Positions 16,927 to 25,663 of a stretch of 64,000 nucleotides of DNA are shown here, piece by piece. The position numbers and the translations under genes were made by a program. The notes beneath the pieces are model-generated. The model was given only the letters and a program-made list of their open reading frames with translations. It was not told the DNA's origin and ran no database searches. Within the stretch, counting starts at the first letter, position 1; each line of letters begins with the position of its first letter. The stretch comes from Candidatus Obscuribacterales bacterium. Lineage in GTDB: Bacteria; Cyanobacteriota; Vampirovibrionia; Obscuribacterales; Obscuribacteraceae. Location: positions 1 through 64,000 of the forward strand of contig JAIEQI010000013.1 in assembly GCA_019747875.1 (NCBI GenBank), in the 5' to 3' direction.

Positions 16927-17466
16927 ATGTTGCAAGTTGGTAAGAAAGCTCCTGATTTTGACATGCCCTCTACCAAGGACATGAAGACCTTGAAGGAGAA
17001 TGTCCGTCTTTCAGATTACAAGGGCAAGTTCCTCGTTCTCTTCTTCTATCCTCTCGATTTCACATTCGTATGCCCGACCGAAATTAAGGCATTCAACGAG
17101 AAATATGATGAGTTCAAGAAAGCTGGCGCCGAAGTTCTCGCTGTTTCAACAGACAGCGTTTACAGCCACCGTGCTTGGATCACCACCCCTGAAGACAAGG
17201 GTGGACTCGGCTCCCTCAAGTTCCCGCTCGCTTCCGACATCACAAAAGATGTCAGCCGCGACTACGGCGTTTTGATGGAAGATAAGGGTATCGCTCTGCG
17301 CGGTCTCTTCATCATCGACGGAGACGGGGTTCTCCAGTATCAAGTAGTCCACGCTCTTAACTTCGGACGCTCGGTCGAAGAGACCATCCGCGTTCTCGAA
17401 GCAATCAAAGTCGGCGGACTTTGCCAAGCTGATTGGAAGCCAGGCCAAAAGCCACTTCAAGTCTAA
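16927..17466 (+). CDS. 2-Cys peroxiredoxin
   Basis: A 179-residue AhpC/TSA-family enzyme that reduces peroxides through a peroxidatic Cys in DFTFVCPTE and a resolving Cys in GGLCQADWKPG. Both Cys are kept, so it is a typical 2-Cys type working as a dimer or decamer with thioredoxin. The ATG at 16927 gives the family start MLQVGKKAPDF; an upstream in-frame ATG at 16873 would add 18 residues without support. A strong terminator follows, so it is likely transcribed alone or with the small gene upstream. Confidence 0.92.
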   Translation: MLQVGKKAPDFDMPSTKDMKTLKENVRLSDYKGKFLVLFFYPLDFTFVCPTEIKAFNEKYDEFKKAGAEVLAVSTDSVYSHRAWITTPEDKGGLGSLKFPLASDITKDVSRDYGVLMEDKGIALRGLFIIDGDGVLQYQVVHALNFGRSVEETIRVLEAIKVGGLCQADWKPGQKPLQV

Positions 17467-17491
17467 TATCAGTTTGTAAGGCAAAACATTC

Positions 17492-17530
17492 AAAGAAACC
17501 GAGAGTTAAAACACTCTCGGTTTCTTTTTA
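17492..17530 (+). terminator. Terminator of the peroxiredoxin gene
   Basis: GAAACCGAGAGT and ACTCTCGGTTTC form a 12-bp perfect stem with a TAAAAC loop, followed by TTTTT. It starts 26 bases after the stop. Confidence 0.92.
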
Positions 17531-17601
17531 GTAAAATTCCATAAGGCCGAGAGAATCTCTTTCGAGAGCCTCTCCATTCAGTAAAAATTCAAGGAGGTCC
17601 A

Positions 17602-18075
17602 ATGCCACTTCGAATGGACAGCGATATGCCTTCTCTTGAAGGCGGAACTGACTGGTTCAATTCAGAACCCATAAATAAAGACTCTCTGAAGGGCAACCCG
17701 GTTCTAGTCCATTTCTGGTCAATTAGTTGCGGCACCTGTAAGGAATCCTTGCCTGATATTGCCGGGTGGATTCAGCAGTATGGTCCGAAGGGACTGAAAG
17801 TAATTGGCGTGCACATGCCACGTCAAGAAAGTGACACCAATGTTGACGCCGTCAAAGAGTGCATCACCGAGTACGAAATAAAGCAGCCCTGTGTCGTCGA
17901 TAACTGGCACACGATCACTGATGCTTTTGAAAACAAGTTCGTACCGTCGTACTTCTTATTTGATGCTGATCTGAAGATGCGTCATTTCTCCGCCGGCGAA
18001 AAGGCAGTAAAGATGGTTCAGCCAGCACTTGAAAGGCTCATCGACAACCCAACCGAAGCTGCCTCGACCACATAA
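17602..18075 (+). CDS. TlpA/AhpC-type thioredoxin-like protein
   Basis: A 157-residue thioredoxin-fold protein. The redox motif CGTC lies in HFWSISCGTCKESLPDI (about residues 40-55), and VPSYFLFDADL keeps the conserved cis-Pro region. No signal peptide or anchor is seen, so it appears cytoplasmic, unlike most TlpA proteins. The start is fixed by AAGGAGG before the ATG. It lies after the peroxiredoxin terminator and 40 bases before hemL, so it may share a transcript with hemL. Confidence 0.88.
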   Translation: MPLRMDSDMPSLEGGTDWFNSEPINKDSLKGNPVLVHFWSISCGTCKESLPDIAGWIQQYGPKGLKVIGVHMPRQESDTNVDAVKECITEYEIKQPCVVDNWHTITDAFENKFVPSYFLFDADLKMRHFSAGEKAVKMVQPALERLIDNPTEAASTT

Positions 18076-18115
18076 TAACTACCAGTCATTCTAGCCAACA
18101 AAAAAGAGTTTCAAT

Positions 18116-19435
18116 ATGACCACCACAACATTGCCCTCACCGGAAACCAAAGCGGACGAAGATTCCAGCAAATCAGCCAAGCTGTTTGCGCGTTCGAAGG
18201 CTCTAATTCCGGGCGGAGTAAATTCTCCTGCTCGCGCTTGCAAGTCCGTCAATTCGAATCCGATCTTCATGGATCATGCTGATGGCGCGATTCTCGTTGA
18301 TGTCGATGGGAAAGAATATATTGATTACATTGGCTCATGGGGTGCCCTCATTCTCGGGCACAAACACCCTCGCGTCTTGGAAGCGGTTGAAGATGCACTG
18401 CAAAGAAGCACAAGTTTCGGCACACCCACTTATTTGGAATTGGAATTCGCCGAACAAGTAACCAAGATGATGCCGAACATAGAGATGCTCCGCCTGGTCA
18501 ACTCCGGCACTGAGGCCTGCATGTCGGCAGCTCGCCTTGCTCGCGCATTCACGGGGCGTTCACTTATCGTCAAGTTTGACGGCTGCTATCACGGACATGC
18601 AGATACCTTCTTGATTAAAGCTGGCTCTGGCTTGGCTACGCTGGGAATTTCAAGTTCTCCAGGTGTGCCGGCTGAAGTTGCCAATTTGACTCTTTCCCTT
18701 CCTTATAACGATCTCGGTGCCGTTGAGAAAGCTTTCAAGGAGCACAAAGATAAGATTGCCGCCATTATGATTGAACCGATCGTTGGCAATGCCGGTCTTA
18801 TTCTTCCGACCGAGGGGTATCTCAAGGGCTTGAGAGAGCTCTGCACTACCCACGGTGCGCTTCTGATATTTGACGAAGTGATGACTGGATTCCGAGTTGC
18901 AGCCGGTGGAGCGCAAGCTCTTTACTCCATCAAGCCGGATTTGACCTGTTTAGGCAAAATCATCGGTGGTGGGTTGCCCGTTGGAGCTTATGGCGGTCGC
19001 CGCGACATTATGGAACGGATTGCACCGCACGGCGATGTTTATCAAGCCGGTACGCTATCCGGAAATCCGCTGGCAGTTAGCGCCGGGCTGGCGCAATTGA
19101 AGGTTCTGCAGACTCCTGGAATCTACGATCGACTGGAAGCAAAAACCAAAGCGCTCGCAGACGGTATTCAAGAGATCTGCAAGAAGGCAAAGGTTCCCGC
19201 GCAAGTTGTTCACACAACGGGAATGCTCGGCCTATTTTTCACCGACAAGCCCGTAATAGATTTTGAGTCAGCGAAAAAATCTGATACAGAGAAATTCGCT
19301 CGATTCTGGCAAGAGCTTGTGAAGCGTGGAGTTTATTGGCCGCCATCTCAATTTGAAGCCGTTTTTGTTTCTCTAGAACATGGCAGCTCGACAATTGAAA
19401 AAACTCTTGCAGCAATTAAAGAATCACTGTCGTAA
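18116..19435 (+). CDS. hemL: Glutamate-1-semialdehyde 2,1-aminomutase
   Basis: A 439-residue PLP enzyme that makes 5-aminolevulinate from glutamate-1-semialdehyde, the C5 route to tetrapyrroles. Visible are PGGVNSPARACKSV at the N-terminus, DGCYHGHADTFLIKAGSG (substrate loop), IFDEVMTGFR (PLP-pyridine Asp) and the Schiff-base Lys in CLGKIIGGGLPVGAYGG. Length and motifs are standard. Its stop is 15 bases before the next start, so the downstream lipoprotein is probably in the same transcript, with no obvious functional tie. Confidence 0.95.
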   Translation: MTTTTLPSPETKADEDSSKSAKLFARSKALIPGGVNSPARACKSVNSNPIFMDHADGAILVDVDGKEYIDYIGSWGALILGHKHPRVLEAVEDALQRSTSFGTPTYLELEFAEQVTKMMPNIEMLRLVNSGTEACMSAARLARAFTGRSLIVKFDGCYHGHADTFLIKAGSGLATLGISSSPGVPAEVANLTLSLPYNDLGAVEKAFKEHKDKIAAIMIEPIVGNAGLILPTEGYLKGLRELCTTHGALLIFDEVMTGFRVAAGGAQALYSIKPDLTCLGKIIGGGLPVGAYGGRRDIMERIAPHGDVYQAGTLSGNPLAVSAGLAQLKVLQTPGIYDRLEAKTKALADGIQEICKKAKVPAQVVHTTGMLGLFFTDKPVIDFESAKKSDTEKFARFWQELVKRGVYWPPSQFEAVFVSLEHGSSTIEKTLAAIKESLS

Positions 19436-19450
19436 GAAAAACATCACATC

Positions 19451-20944
19451 GTGAAAAATATAGAATCAACGCTAAAAGCAATCGGGAAATTTTCGAGACA
19501 CACACAAAGGAGATTGCTGGAGCGGAAGTTCGCGCGTTCTTCGCTGCTGATAGCGACATGCGTAACATTGCTGGCAGCATGCGAAGGCAATTATATGGTC
19601 TGGTCTACGGATGGCAAGCTTGCCACCGTAATTGGTTCCAAGGGCTTGCGTGTTTGTGATGCGGAAGGGGCGATTTCGCCGGTTCTGATTGATCGCGCCG
19701 GCATGTTTCGCTGGATTCCGCATGAGCATCAGGGCGTAGTTGTGGGATTCGATTATGCAAATAGTTGGAACGATCTCAAAACCGTCTTAACTGATGAACA
19801 GCAAAAGCTAGTCATCAAAGATGCTGCGTTGTTGAGAAAGAAGGTTTTCACTTATCATGGCGACCGCCGCAAGTTCGAAGACAGCGCGCTCCGCTCTTTG
19901 GGCTATCCGCTGCAGGCCGCACTTTATCTGCGCGCGACTAGCTCAGTCGATTTCGAGAAGTTGGCAGTGCGCAAGTGGCCGGCATACAAAGTTGTCAGAG
20001 TTCCTGTCTTTAACATCAAATCCTTTCACATAGATCATCAAACCGTCAAAGAAGGACCGGTGATTGACCGCAGTATTGATGAGATTGTTGAGTTGAGAGT
20101 ATCTCCTAATGGGAAGAATCTTGCATGCGTGAAACACCGTCGCCCGCAAGAGACGAATTATATTTCTGTCTTTTCGATTGCCGGTGGCGAGAAACTGCCG
20201 ATGGTGGCAAAAGATACTGGTGTTTATCCTGACTGGAGCGCAGATAGTCGCTATCTTTACTATAGCCGCATAAATGCGCCCGGAGAAATGAACGCGCTTC
20301 GTATTCCGGATCTGCACGAGGGCGGACTGTTCAAAACGGAGATTGTTGACGGCGCCGGCAAGTTGATCCAGAAAAATACATCACAGAGATTGGCAAATGT
20401 GATCTTCGATTTGAAGGGACCTGTGCGTGCTTTGCGTGACGGGCGCGTCTTGTTTCTCTCGCGGCAAATTCGCTTTCCCGATGCGCTCCATCCAGAGGTT
20501 CCATCTGAGCTGTTTTCCTATTCGCCACATAATGGTGGGCGCGTGGATAATCTTATCCACAAAGAAAAGGACATCCTCTATTTCGAGCCTAGCCCCGATC
20601 AGGAGCAGCTTGCCGTTCTTTCTGGTGGCATAATTACGGTCAGTAAGATCAATGGAAGCGATCCAGTCGAAGTGAACAACAAAGAGCAAGAGGCTTCTGG
20701 TATTTTGCCGCAATGGCGAACAAACACCGAGTTGACATATGACGTAAAAACAAAGCCGACAGGCAACCCAAATAAGCCGAGTTACATCGTCATGCTCTGG
20801 TCTCGCAACGGCGGCAACAAAGACCTCAGTAAGAACTGGAGCAAGGAAGCACTCTCGGAAGTCAGCGTGCATCGCGACCTATTCCAAGATGCAATCGGAA
20901 AAATCATCGAAGACATGGACCGCAGCGCCAAGACTAAGAAGTAA
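19451..20944 (+). CDS. Lipoprotein with WD40/TolB-like propeller
   Basis: A 497-residue protein. After a long basic N-terminal region a hydrophobic stretch ends in LLAACEG, a lipobox with Cys44 as the likely lipidation site. The body has propeller-like blades: VELRVSPNGKNLACVKH, PDWSADSRYLYYSRI and a later EPSPDQEQLAVLSGG. This resembles TolB/DPP-IV-type propellers, with no peptidase domain. It begins with GTG at 19451, with a poor ribosome site, perhaps because it is coupled to hemL. The stop is three bases from the stop of convergent comF. Confidence 0.7.
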   Translation: MKNIESTLKAIGKFSRHTQRRLLERKFARSSLLIATCVTLLAACEGNYMVWSTDGKLATVIGSKGLRVCDAEGAISPVLIDRAGMFRWIPHEHQGVVVGFDYANSWNDLKTVLTDEQQKLVIKDAALLRKKVFTYHGDRRKFEDSALRSLGYPLQAALYLRATSSVDFEKLAVRKWPAYKVVRVPVFNIKSFHIDHQTVKEGPVIDRSIDEIVELRVSPNGKNLACVKHRRPQETNYISVFSIAGGEKLPMVAKDTGVYPDWSADSRYLYYSRINAPGEMNALRIPDLHEGGLFKTEIVDGAGKLIQKNTSQRLANVIFDLKGPVRALRDGRVLFLSRQIRFPDALHPEVPSELFSYSPHNGGRVDNLIHKEKDILYFEPSPDQEQLAVLSGGIITVSKINGSDPVEVNNKEQEASGILPQWRTNTELTYDVKTKPTGNPNKPSYIVMLWSRNGGNKDLSKNWSKEALSEVSVHRDLFQDAIGKIIEDMDRSAKTKK

Positions 20945-20947
20945 CCC

Positions 20948-21781
20948 TCACGAAATATTATGCCTGAGGAGTGGTTTGTTCGAGCTATCAACGAATCTGC
21001 CACTGGGGTGTAATCTTGTTAAACCTTTTGATTTGTCCAGATCCAAGAGTGCTCGACTGGCTGTGACAGCTTGAATATTTTTAAATCCGTAGTGCCTAAG
21101 AGCTTTCGCGGCTTCAACTAATGTTGCTCCTGAGGTGCATATGTCGTCCAGCAAGATCAAGGAATCATCTCTTGACGGAGACTCCTTTCGTTTGTTGGAG
21201 CAGGCGAATGCATCAATTAGATTACTGTTTCGATCGGACTTTCTCAAATCGTGCTGAGGCTTTGTATGCTTCGGTCTCTTCAGGAATCTGTTGTTTGTTT
21301 GAAGCCCAAAAGTCGACCCTAGCTCTTTGGCGATGATCGTTGATTGATTGAATCCTCGTTGCATCGAGCGCCATCTCGATAATGGAATTGGTAGGAGAAC
21401 TAATCGGTTCCTATTCTCTCTATCGTTGGTTCCGGTGTTATGGGCTGCAATGATCTGCGTAAGCGCGGGCTTCATGAGAGTTGCCAGATCTCTTGCAATG
21501 AGTTGATCCCCATCGTACTTGAGCTTGTAGATTAGCGTTTTCATGCGGGCATCATACGTGGTGGCGCTTGTGACTTGGAGAAGGTTCTGATCGTCAATTG
21601 GGAATTCGCTGACTATTGGTTCTTGTACAAGTCTGCTCAGACATCGTCGGCAGATTGCAGCGTTTGCTGAGTCTGAATGGATGAATACGTCACAGATTCG
21701 GCAGCGTTCAATGAATAGGTATGTTGAGAGAGCGGCCGTGAATTGATTGATTGAGTTGAGTAGTTTTTGATGTGTTTGCAT
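20948..21781 (-). CDS. comF: ComF family phosphoribosyltransferase-like protein
   Basis: A 277-residue protein. The N-terminal zinc site is CRIC...CRRC. The C-terminal part is a type I phosphoribosyltransferase fold with the PRPP loop LILLDDICTSGATL, and LPIPLSRWRSMQRGFNQ in the middle. In naturally competent bacteria ComF is needed for uptake of DNA into the cytoplasm; in others it is of unknown role. The ATG at 21781 is two codons inside a TTG and has GAGG upstream. No other com gene is nearby. Confidence 0.9.
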   Translation of the reverse strand: MQTHQKLLNSINQFTAALSTYLFIERCRICDVFIHSDSANAAICRRCLSRLVQEPIVSEFPIDDQNLLQVTSATTYDARMKTLIYKLKYDGDQLIARDLATLMKPALTQIIAAHNTGTNDRENRNRLVLLPIPLSRWRSMQRGFNQSTIIAKELGSTFGLQTNNRFLKRPKHTKPQHDLRKSDRNSNLIDAFACSNKRKESPSRDDSLILLDDICTSGATLVEAAKALRHYGFKNIQAVTASRALLDLDKSKGLTRLHPSGRFVDSSNKPLLRHNIS

Positions 21782-21849
21782 GATCAATTGCCTCGACTTT
21801 CCTATATCTTTAGAGACGCTGATTCTCTGTCAAGAGTTCAAAGCTGCAG

Positions 21850-22088
21850 TCGAAGCCGGCAAGATGCCGGCGCTCCCGGGATCGAACCGATCTTGATCGA
21901 AAAGCGGAGCGCTGGGACCTCCGACGTCTGGGCGGCACATGATTTCTCGAGCGAACCCAGCGGTTCCTCGTTGAATCTTCGAAGTGGTGATCCTGTGGAA
22001 GATGCCTCAGCGAGCGCCGTTTCCGGAATCTTCGAAACTTGCGCGCTTCGCGCGCTATGGGCGGACGGGACGTCCGCGCTCCATACTA
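21850..22088. repeat. Composite REP-like element (family A then family B)
   Basis: Family A (GAAGCCGGCAAGATGCCGGC, then GCTCCCGGGATCGAACC) at 21852-21888 is followed about 140 bases later by family B at 22028-22088. The B copy holds CTTCGAAACTTGCGCGC and then the GCGGACGGGACGTCCGCGCT palindrome at 22061-22087. The B core is identical over about 26 bases to a copy inside mfd (46150-46185, other strand). It lies between comF and the PLP enzyme gene. Confidence 0.8.
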
Positions 22089-22109
22089 GCGGCATGTTCA
22101 ACGGCTTTG

Positions 22110-22147
22110 GTGCAAAAAAAATAGACGTGCTAGTGAGGGCTTAGCAC
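22110..22147 (-). terminator. Strong minus-strand terminator with no known gene upstream
   Basis: On the minus strand AGACGTGCTA and TAGCACGTCT form a 10-bp stem followed by a run of eight T. No credible minus-strand gene ends here, so an unannotated minus-strand transcript (small RNA or peptide) may lie between about 22150 and 22440. The plus-strand tail is not T-rich. Confidence 0.65.
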
Positions 22148-22435
22148 GTCTAATGTGTTGTTTTGGCTGGTCGAGGAAAAAGTTTCGCTTGCTCCATGCA
22201 ATTGCTTTGGGTTTGCTTTGGGGTTCACCCCTCTTAGCTTCGCCGCCATTGCTCTTGGCGATGAATAGATAGTATTTCTTTGAGGGTGCAAGCAGAGTGC
22301 AAATTTCCAATTGGACAAAAATGTGTTTGCGGTTACTCGTGCGTCCAGATGAAACCGTGAAGACGTACTTCAACACTCCTAACGACCAGGCTTTCTCCAA
22401 AATGGAAACAAAATTCAGTCACGCGCTCTGTCGAT
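22148..22435. other. Intergenic stretch upstream of the PLP enzyme gene
   Basis: No convincing coding frame on either strand. Minus-strand frames at 22098-22400 and 22130-22318 read into the terminator and have no domain-like sequence. The minus strand contains a GGGGTGAACCCC hairpin around 22226-22237 and could encode a small RNA ended by the terminator at 22110-22147. Confidence 0.4.
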
Positions 22436-22439
22436 CACA

Positions 22440-22445
22440 TATAAT
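22440..22445 (+). promoter_or_regulatory. -10 box placed for a leaderless mRNA
   Basis: A consensus TATAAT ends seven bases before the chosen ATG at 22453, so transcription would begin at or next to the start codon. No Shine-Dalgarno sequence is visible. The -35 region is weak (AGTCAC or TTCAGT). Confidence 0.4.
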
Positions 22446-22452
22446 CTGCCGC

Positions 22453-23724
22453 ATGATTCAAACTGATACCCATAAACTTGTTGCCGCCGCTGAGAAAGAT
22501 CTCGCGCATTGCTTTGCGGAAATCGATGAGATCGCGCTGCAGAACCAGCAAAAGGTGCTGACCGCGTTCCGCAATCACAGAGTCACTTCCGAATACTTTG
22601 CCGAAAAGACTGGCTACGGAATGGATGACTCTGGCAGAGATGCCATTGACGAGATTTTTGCGGAAGTCTATGGCGCTGAGTCGGCAGCCGTAAGAGTCCA
22701 GATGGTTTCCGGCACTCATGCGCTGGCCAGTGCCTTGTTTGGCAATTTGCGGCACGGCGATCGCCTGGCCATTCTGACTGGTAAACCTTACGACACCATG
22801 GAGAAGGTCATTGGGCTTGCTGGAAACGAGCCGGGCTCCCTCAAAGACCTGGGAGTGGATTATATCCAGACTGATATTATCCCGCTGCTGGCCGACGACC
22901 GGGCTTGTTGGAAGGCTTTGGAAGAGGTTCTTTCGGGAAGTACACGCATCGCATACATTCAGAAATCCTGCGGCTATTCCATTGAACGTCCGACCTTGCT
23001 CAATTCTGAAATAGCGCAAATCATAAAATTGATTCGGCAGATAAATCCAAGCCTGCTGGTCATGGTCGATAACTGTTATGGCGAACTTGTTGAGGACACC
23101 GAACCGTTAGCAATGGGCGCGGATATCATCGCCGGTTCATTAATAAAGAATCCGGGAGGTGGACTCGCTATAGCGGGTGGATATTTTGCTGGCAAGAAAT
23201 CAGCGCTTGATGCGGCCTTGAACAGGCTTACGGCGCCCGGGATTGGTGGGCATCTAGGCTGCAGCTTTAATCAGAACCGGCTGCTGCTTCAGGGTATGTT
23301 CTTGGCTCCGTCGTCTGTCGCATCCGCGGTTAAAGGCGCCCATCTTTTCGCCTATGTCTTTAAGGAACTGGGTTTCGAGGTCAATCCGCAGCCCGGGCAG
23401 AAGCGAGGAGATATCATTCAGGCTATTAAGTTTGGTAACCGTGAGAAGCTGGTCAACTTTTTAAATGCGCTTCAGCAATTCTCACCCGTTGACGCCCATG
23501 TGAAGCCGGAACCGGCTGATATGCCTGGTTATACGGACAAAGTCGTGATGGCCGGTGGGACTTTTGTTGAAGGCTCGACAATCGAGCTTTCTGGCGATGG
23601 GCCGCTGCGTCCGCCGTTTGTTGCATTTGTGCAAGGCGGCTTGACATATAGTCATGTAAAGCTGGCTATTCAGGGGGTTCTTGAGATAGGATCTAGGGGC
23701 GATTGCAAGTTCCTTCCCGGTTAA
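22453..23724 (+). CDS. PLP-dependent enzyme of the aluminium-resistance/methionine gamma-lyase type
   Basis: A 423-residue protein of the COG4100 group (cystathionine beta-lyase family proteins linked to aluminium resistance). It has the start-region GYGMDDSGRDAIDEIFAEVYGAE, the SGTHALASALFGNLRHGD segment that binds the cofactor phosphate, a VDNCYGE Asp for the pyridine ring, and the Schiff-base Lys in GSLIKNPGGG. Length is normal. The reaction is probably a C-S lyase on methionine or a related thioether; the in vivo substrate is not known. The frame is open 52 codons further upstream, but that part has no family similarity. Confidence 0.85.
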   Translation: MIQTDTHKLVAAAEKDLAHCFAEIDEIALQNQQKVLTAFRNHRVTSEYFAEKTGYGMDDSGRDAIDEIFAEVYGAESAAVRVQMVSGTHALASALFGNLRHGDRLAILTGKPYDTMEKVIGLAGNEPGSLKDLGVDYIQTDIIPLLADDRACWKALEEVLSGSTRIAYIQKSCGYSIERPTLLNSEIAQIIKLIRQINPSLLVMVDNCYGELVEDTEPLAMGADIIAGSLIKNPGGGLAIAGGYFAGKKSALDAALNRLTAPGIGGHLGCSFNQNRLLLQGMFLAPSSVASAVKGAHLFAYVFKELGFEVNPQPGQKRGDIIQAIKFGNREKLVNFLNALQQFSPVDAHVKPEPADMPGYTDKVVMAGGTFVEGSTIELSGDGPLRPPFVAFVQGGLTYSHVKLAIQGVLEIGSRGDCKFLPG

Positions 23725-23810
23725 CTGCGATCAGGGGCCAAAGATAGCCATTCCCAACGGATGCCATCCGTCCCCAAACGTTAGCTTCAATATTAGCGAG
23801 GTAAACGACC

Positions 23811-24794
23811 TTGGTAGCGCAAATGCCCCTGAAACAGCGGATTTCGGCTGGCGGAAAGAGCCTATTAAAGGTCTTTTCGGGCACGGCAAATCCTGAGCTG
23901 GCTCGAGAAGTCGCCGACTATCTGGGAACGGATATTGGCCAACTAAAGATAACGCCGTTCTCAGACGGCGAAATCTATGTTCAGATTCAAGAGAGTGTCA
24001 GAGGCGTCGACTGTTTCTTACTGCAGTCTACCTGTGCTCCTGTAAATGAGAATCTGATGGAACTTCTGATTTTGCTGGATGCGTTCAAACGAGCGTCAGC
24101 TGGTCGCATTACAGTTGTTCTTCCATATTTCGGATACGCACGGCAAGATCGAAAAGCGGCCGGTAGAGAAGCGATCACTGCAAAATTGATCGCTGACCTT
24201 CTCACCACAGCTGGTGCCAACCGTATAGTTGCGCTGGATCTGCATGCGCCCCAAATTATGGGCTTCTTCAATATTCTCGTAGACCACCTCTACGCCAGCC
24301 CCGTTATTTTGGAATATGTACGAGCTCTTCCGCATAAAGATGTTGTTTTAGTCAGCCCTGATGTAGGTGGCGTAGCAAGAGCAAGAGCATTCGCGAAGAA
24401 ACTCAACGATGCTCCAATCGCGATTATCGACAAACGCCGCAGCCAGCACAATGTAGCTGAAGTTATGTCGGTGGTCGGTGACGTCAAAGGCAAAGTTGCG
24501 ATTATGGTTGATGACCTGGTCGACACGGCTGGTACTCTCGTGAAGGGTGCCGAACTACTGAAGAAGGAAGGCGCAAAGGCTATCTATGCATGTGCTTCGC
24601 ACGCGGTTCTCTCTGGACCAGCTATCGAAAGATTGCAATCCTCTCCAATCGAACAACTGATCGTCACAAATTCGATTCCGCTCGACAGTTCGAAGAGCTG
24701 CGATAAGATCGTTCAATTGAGTGTAGCTAGATTACTTGGTGAAGCAATCGCCAGAATTCACGAAGACTGCTCCGTCAGCGAGCTCTTTGAATAA
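23811..24794 (+). CDS. prs: Ribose-phosphate pyrophosphokinase
   Basis: A 327-residue PRPP synthase, supplying nucleotides, His, Trp and NAD synthesis. It has FSGTANPELAREVADYLG, the flexible-loop region PYFGYARQDRKAAGREAI with catalytic Arg/Lys, DLHAPQIMGFF and the PRPP loop VDDLVDTAGTL. A TTG at 23811 with GAGG nine bases upstream is the likely start; the later ATG (M5) is the alternative. Its stop overlaps the next start in TAATG, so the following hydrolase gene is translationally coupled. Confidence 0.95.
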   Translation: MVAQMPLKQRISAGGKSLLKVFSGTANPELAREVADYLGTDIGQLKITPFSDGEIYVQIQESVRGVDCFLLQSTCAPVNENLMELLILLDAFKRASAGRITVVLPYFGYARQDRKAAGREAITAKLIADLLTTAGANRIVALDLHAPQIMGFFNILVDHLYASPVILEYVRALPHKDVVLVSPDVGGVARARAFAKKLNDAPIAIIDKRRSQHNVAEVMSVVGDVKGKVAIMVDDLVDTAGTLVKGAELLKKEGAKAIYACASHAVLSGPAIERLQSSPIEQLIVTNSIPLDSSKSCDKIVQLSVARLLGEAIARIHEDCSVSELFE

Positions 24795-25426
24795 TGCTGC
24801 TTGCCACATTTCCAGTCGGACAGCTACAGTGCAATTGCTCGATCATCGTTTGTCCTGAGACAAAGGAAGCGGCGGTAATTGATCCCGGTGGCGATCCGCA
24901 GGAAATAATTGATCGTTGCGAGAAAGAGGGTTATAAGATCAAGTACCTTCTGCATACGCACGCGCACTTCGATCACATTGCAGGAGCAAGAGCCGTCAAG
25001 GAAAAAACTGGCGCGAAGATTTGCCTGCATAAAGAAGACGAGTGGCTCTACAACAATTTGAACAAGCAAGGAATGATGTTCGGATTCCGGTTCGACGAAC
25101 CTGTGCCAATCGATCACTATCTGCAAGACGAAGAAGAACTAAAAGTCGGCAACGTGAAGGCCAAAGTGATCTTCACTCCGGGACATACGCCAGGCAGTTC
25201 TTGTTTCTCAATGCAAGAAAAGGATAGTGTACTGTTTGCAGGAGACACACTTTTCCACGGCTCCATCGGACGCACAGATCTCTGGGGCGGTTCATTCGAA
25301 CAAATCATCAAATCCATAAAAGGCAGACTCTTCGAACTCGATGACTCAACTGAAGTCATCGCTGGCCACGGACCAAACACCAGCATCTGGAACGAACGCC
25401 GCGAGAATCCATTCGTCGCCGAGTAG
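24794..25426 (+). CDS. Metallo-beta-lactamase fold hydrolase (glyoxalase II-like)
   Basis: A 210-residue protein with the dinuclear zinc motif HTHAHFDH (about residues 53-60), TPGHTPGSS, FAGDTLF and a terminal AGHGPNT. These give the full set of metal ligands. It resembles small hydroxyacylglutathione-hydrolase-like proteins (YcbL/GloB type). The natural substrate is not shown by sequence. It is coupled to prs through a one-base overlap of stop and start. Confidence 0.88.
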   Translation: MLLATFPVGQLQCNCSIIVCPETKEAAVIDPGGDPQEIIDRCEKEGYKIKYLLHTHAHFDHIAGARAVKEKTGAKICLHKEDEWLYNNLNKQGMMFGFRFDEPVPIDHYLQDEEELKVGNVKAKVIFTPGHTPGSSCFSMQEKDSVLFAGDTLFHGSIGRTDLWGGSFEQIIKSIKGRLFELDDSTEVIAGHGPNTSIWNERRENPFVAE

Positions 25427-25533
25427 TCTCAATTACACCTATCTTTTCCACGTATTCGAATGCAACCAAGGTTTGATGCATTGCGGATTTCTGGCATAAC
25501 TGAGTTGCTCGTAATTCTATCGGAGCACCACTG

Positions 25534-25539
25534 TATAAT
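25534..25539 (+). promoter_or_regulatory. Candidate -10 box
   Basis: A consensus TATAAT 125 bases upstream of the two-helix protein gene; the -35 is not clear. Confidence 0.3.
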
Positions 25540-25596
25540 CGTGCACGATTTAGTGTTTTGACCTTCTGTCTGGTCGAGAAAATTCCCCCTCAGGAT

Positions 25597-25636
25597 AGAT
25601 AAGAATACCAGTTGAGAGTATCAATCTTATCTTTTT
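25597..25636 (+). terminator. Terminator-like hairpin in the leader of the next gene
   Basis: AGATAAGA (25597-25604) pairs with TCTTATCT (25625-25632). An inner TAC/GTA pair and a TTTT tail follow. It lies between a candidate promoter and the start at 25664, so it may be an attenuator; a simple terminator for the hydrolase gene is the alternative. Confidence 0.45.
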
Positions 25637-25663
25637 CAACATCGGCGGCGGCGGGGAAAAATC

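Noticed and set aside
21767-22144. 125-codon plus-strand frame after comF
   Set aside because: It is made of the composite REP-like element and contains the same ADGTSALHT translation as the mfd insertion.
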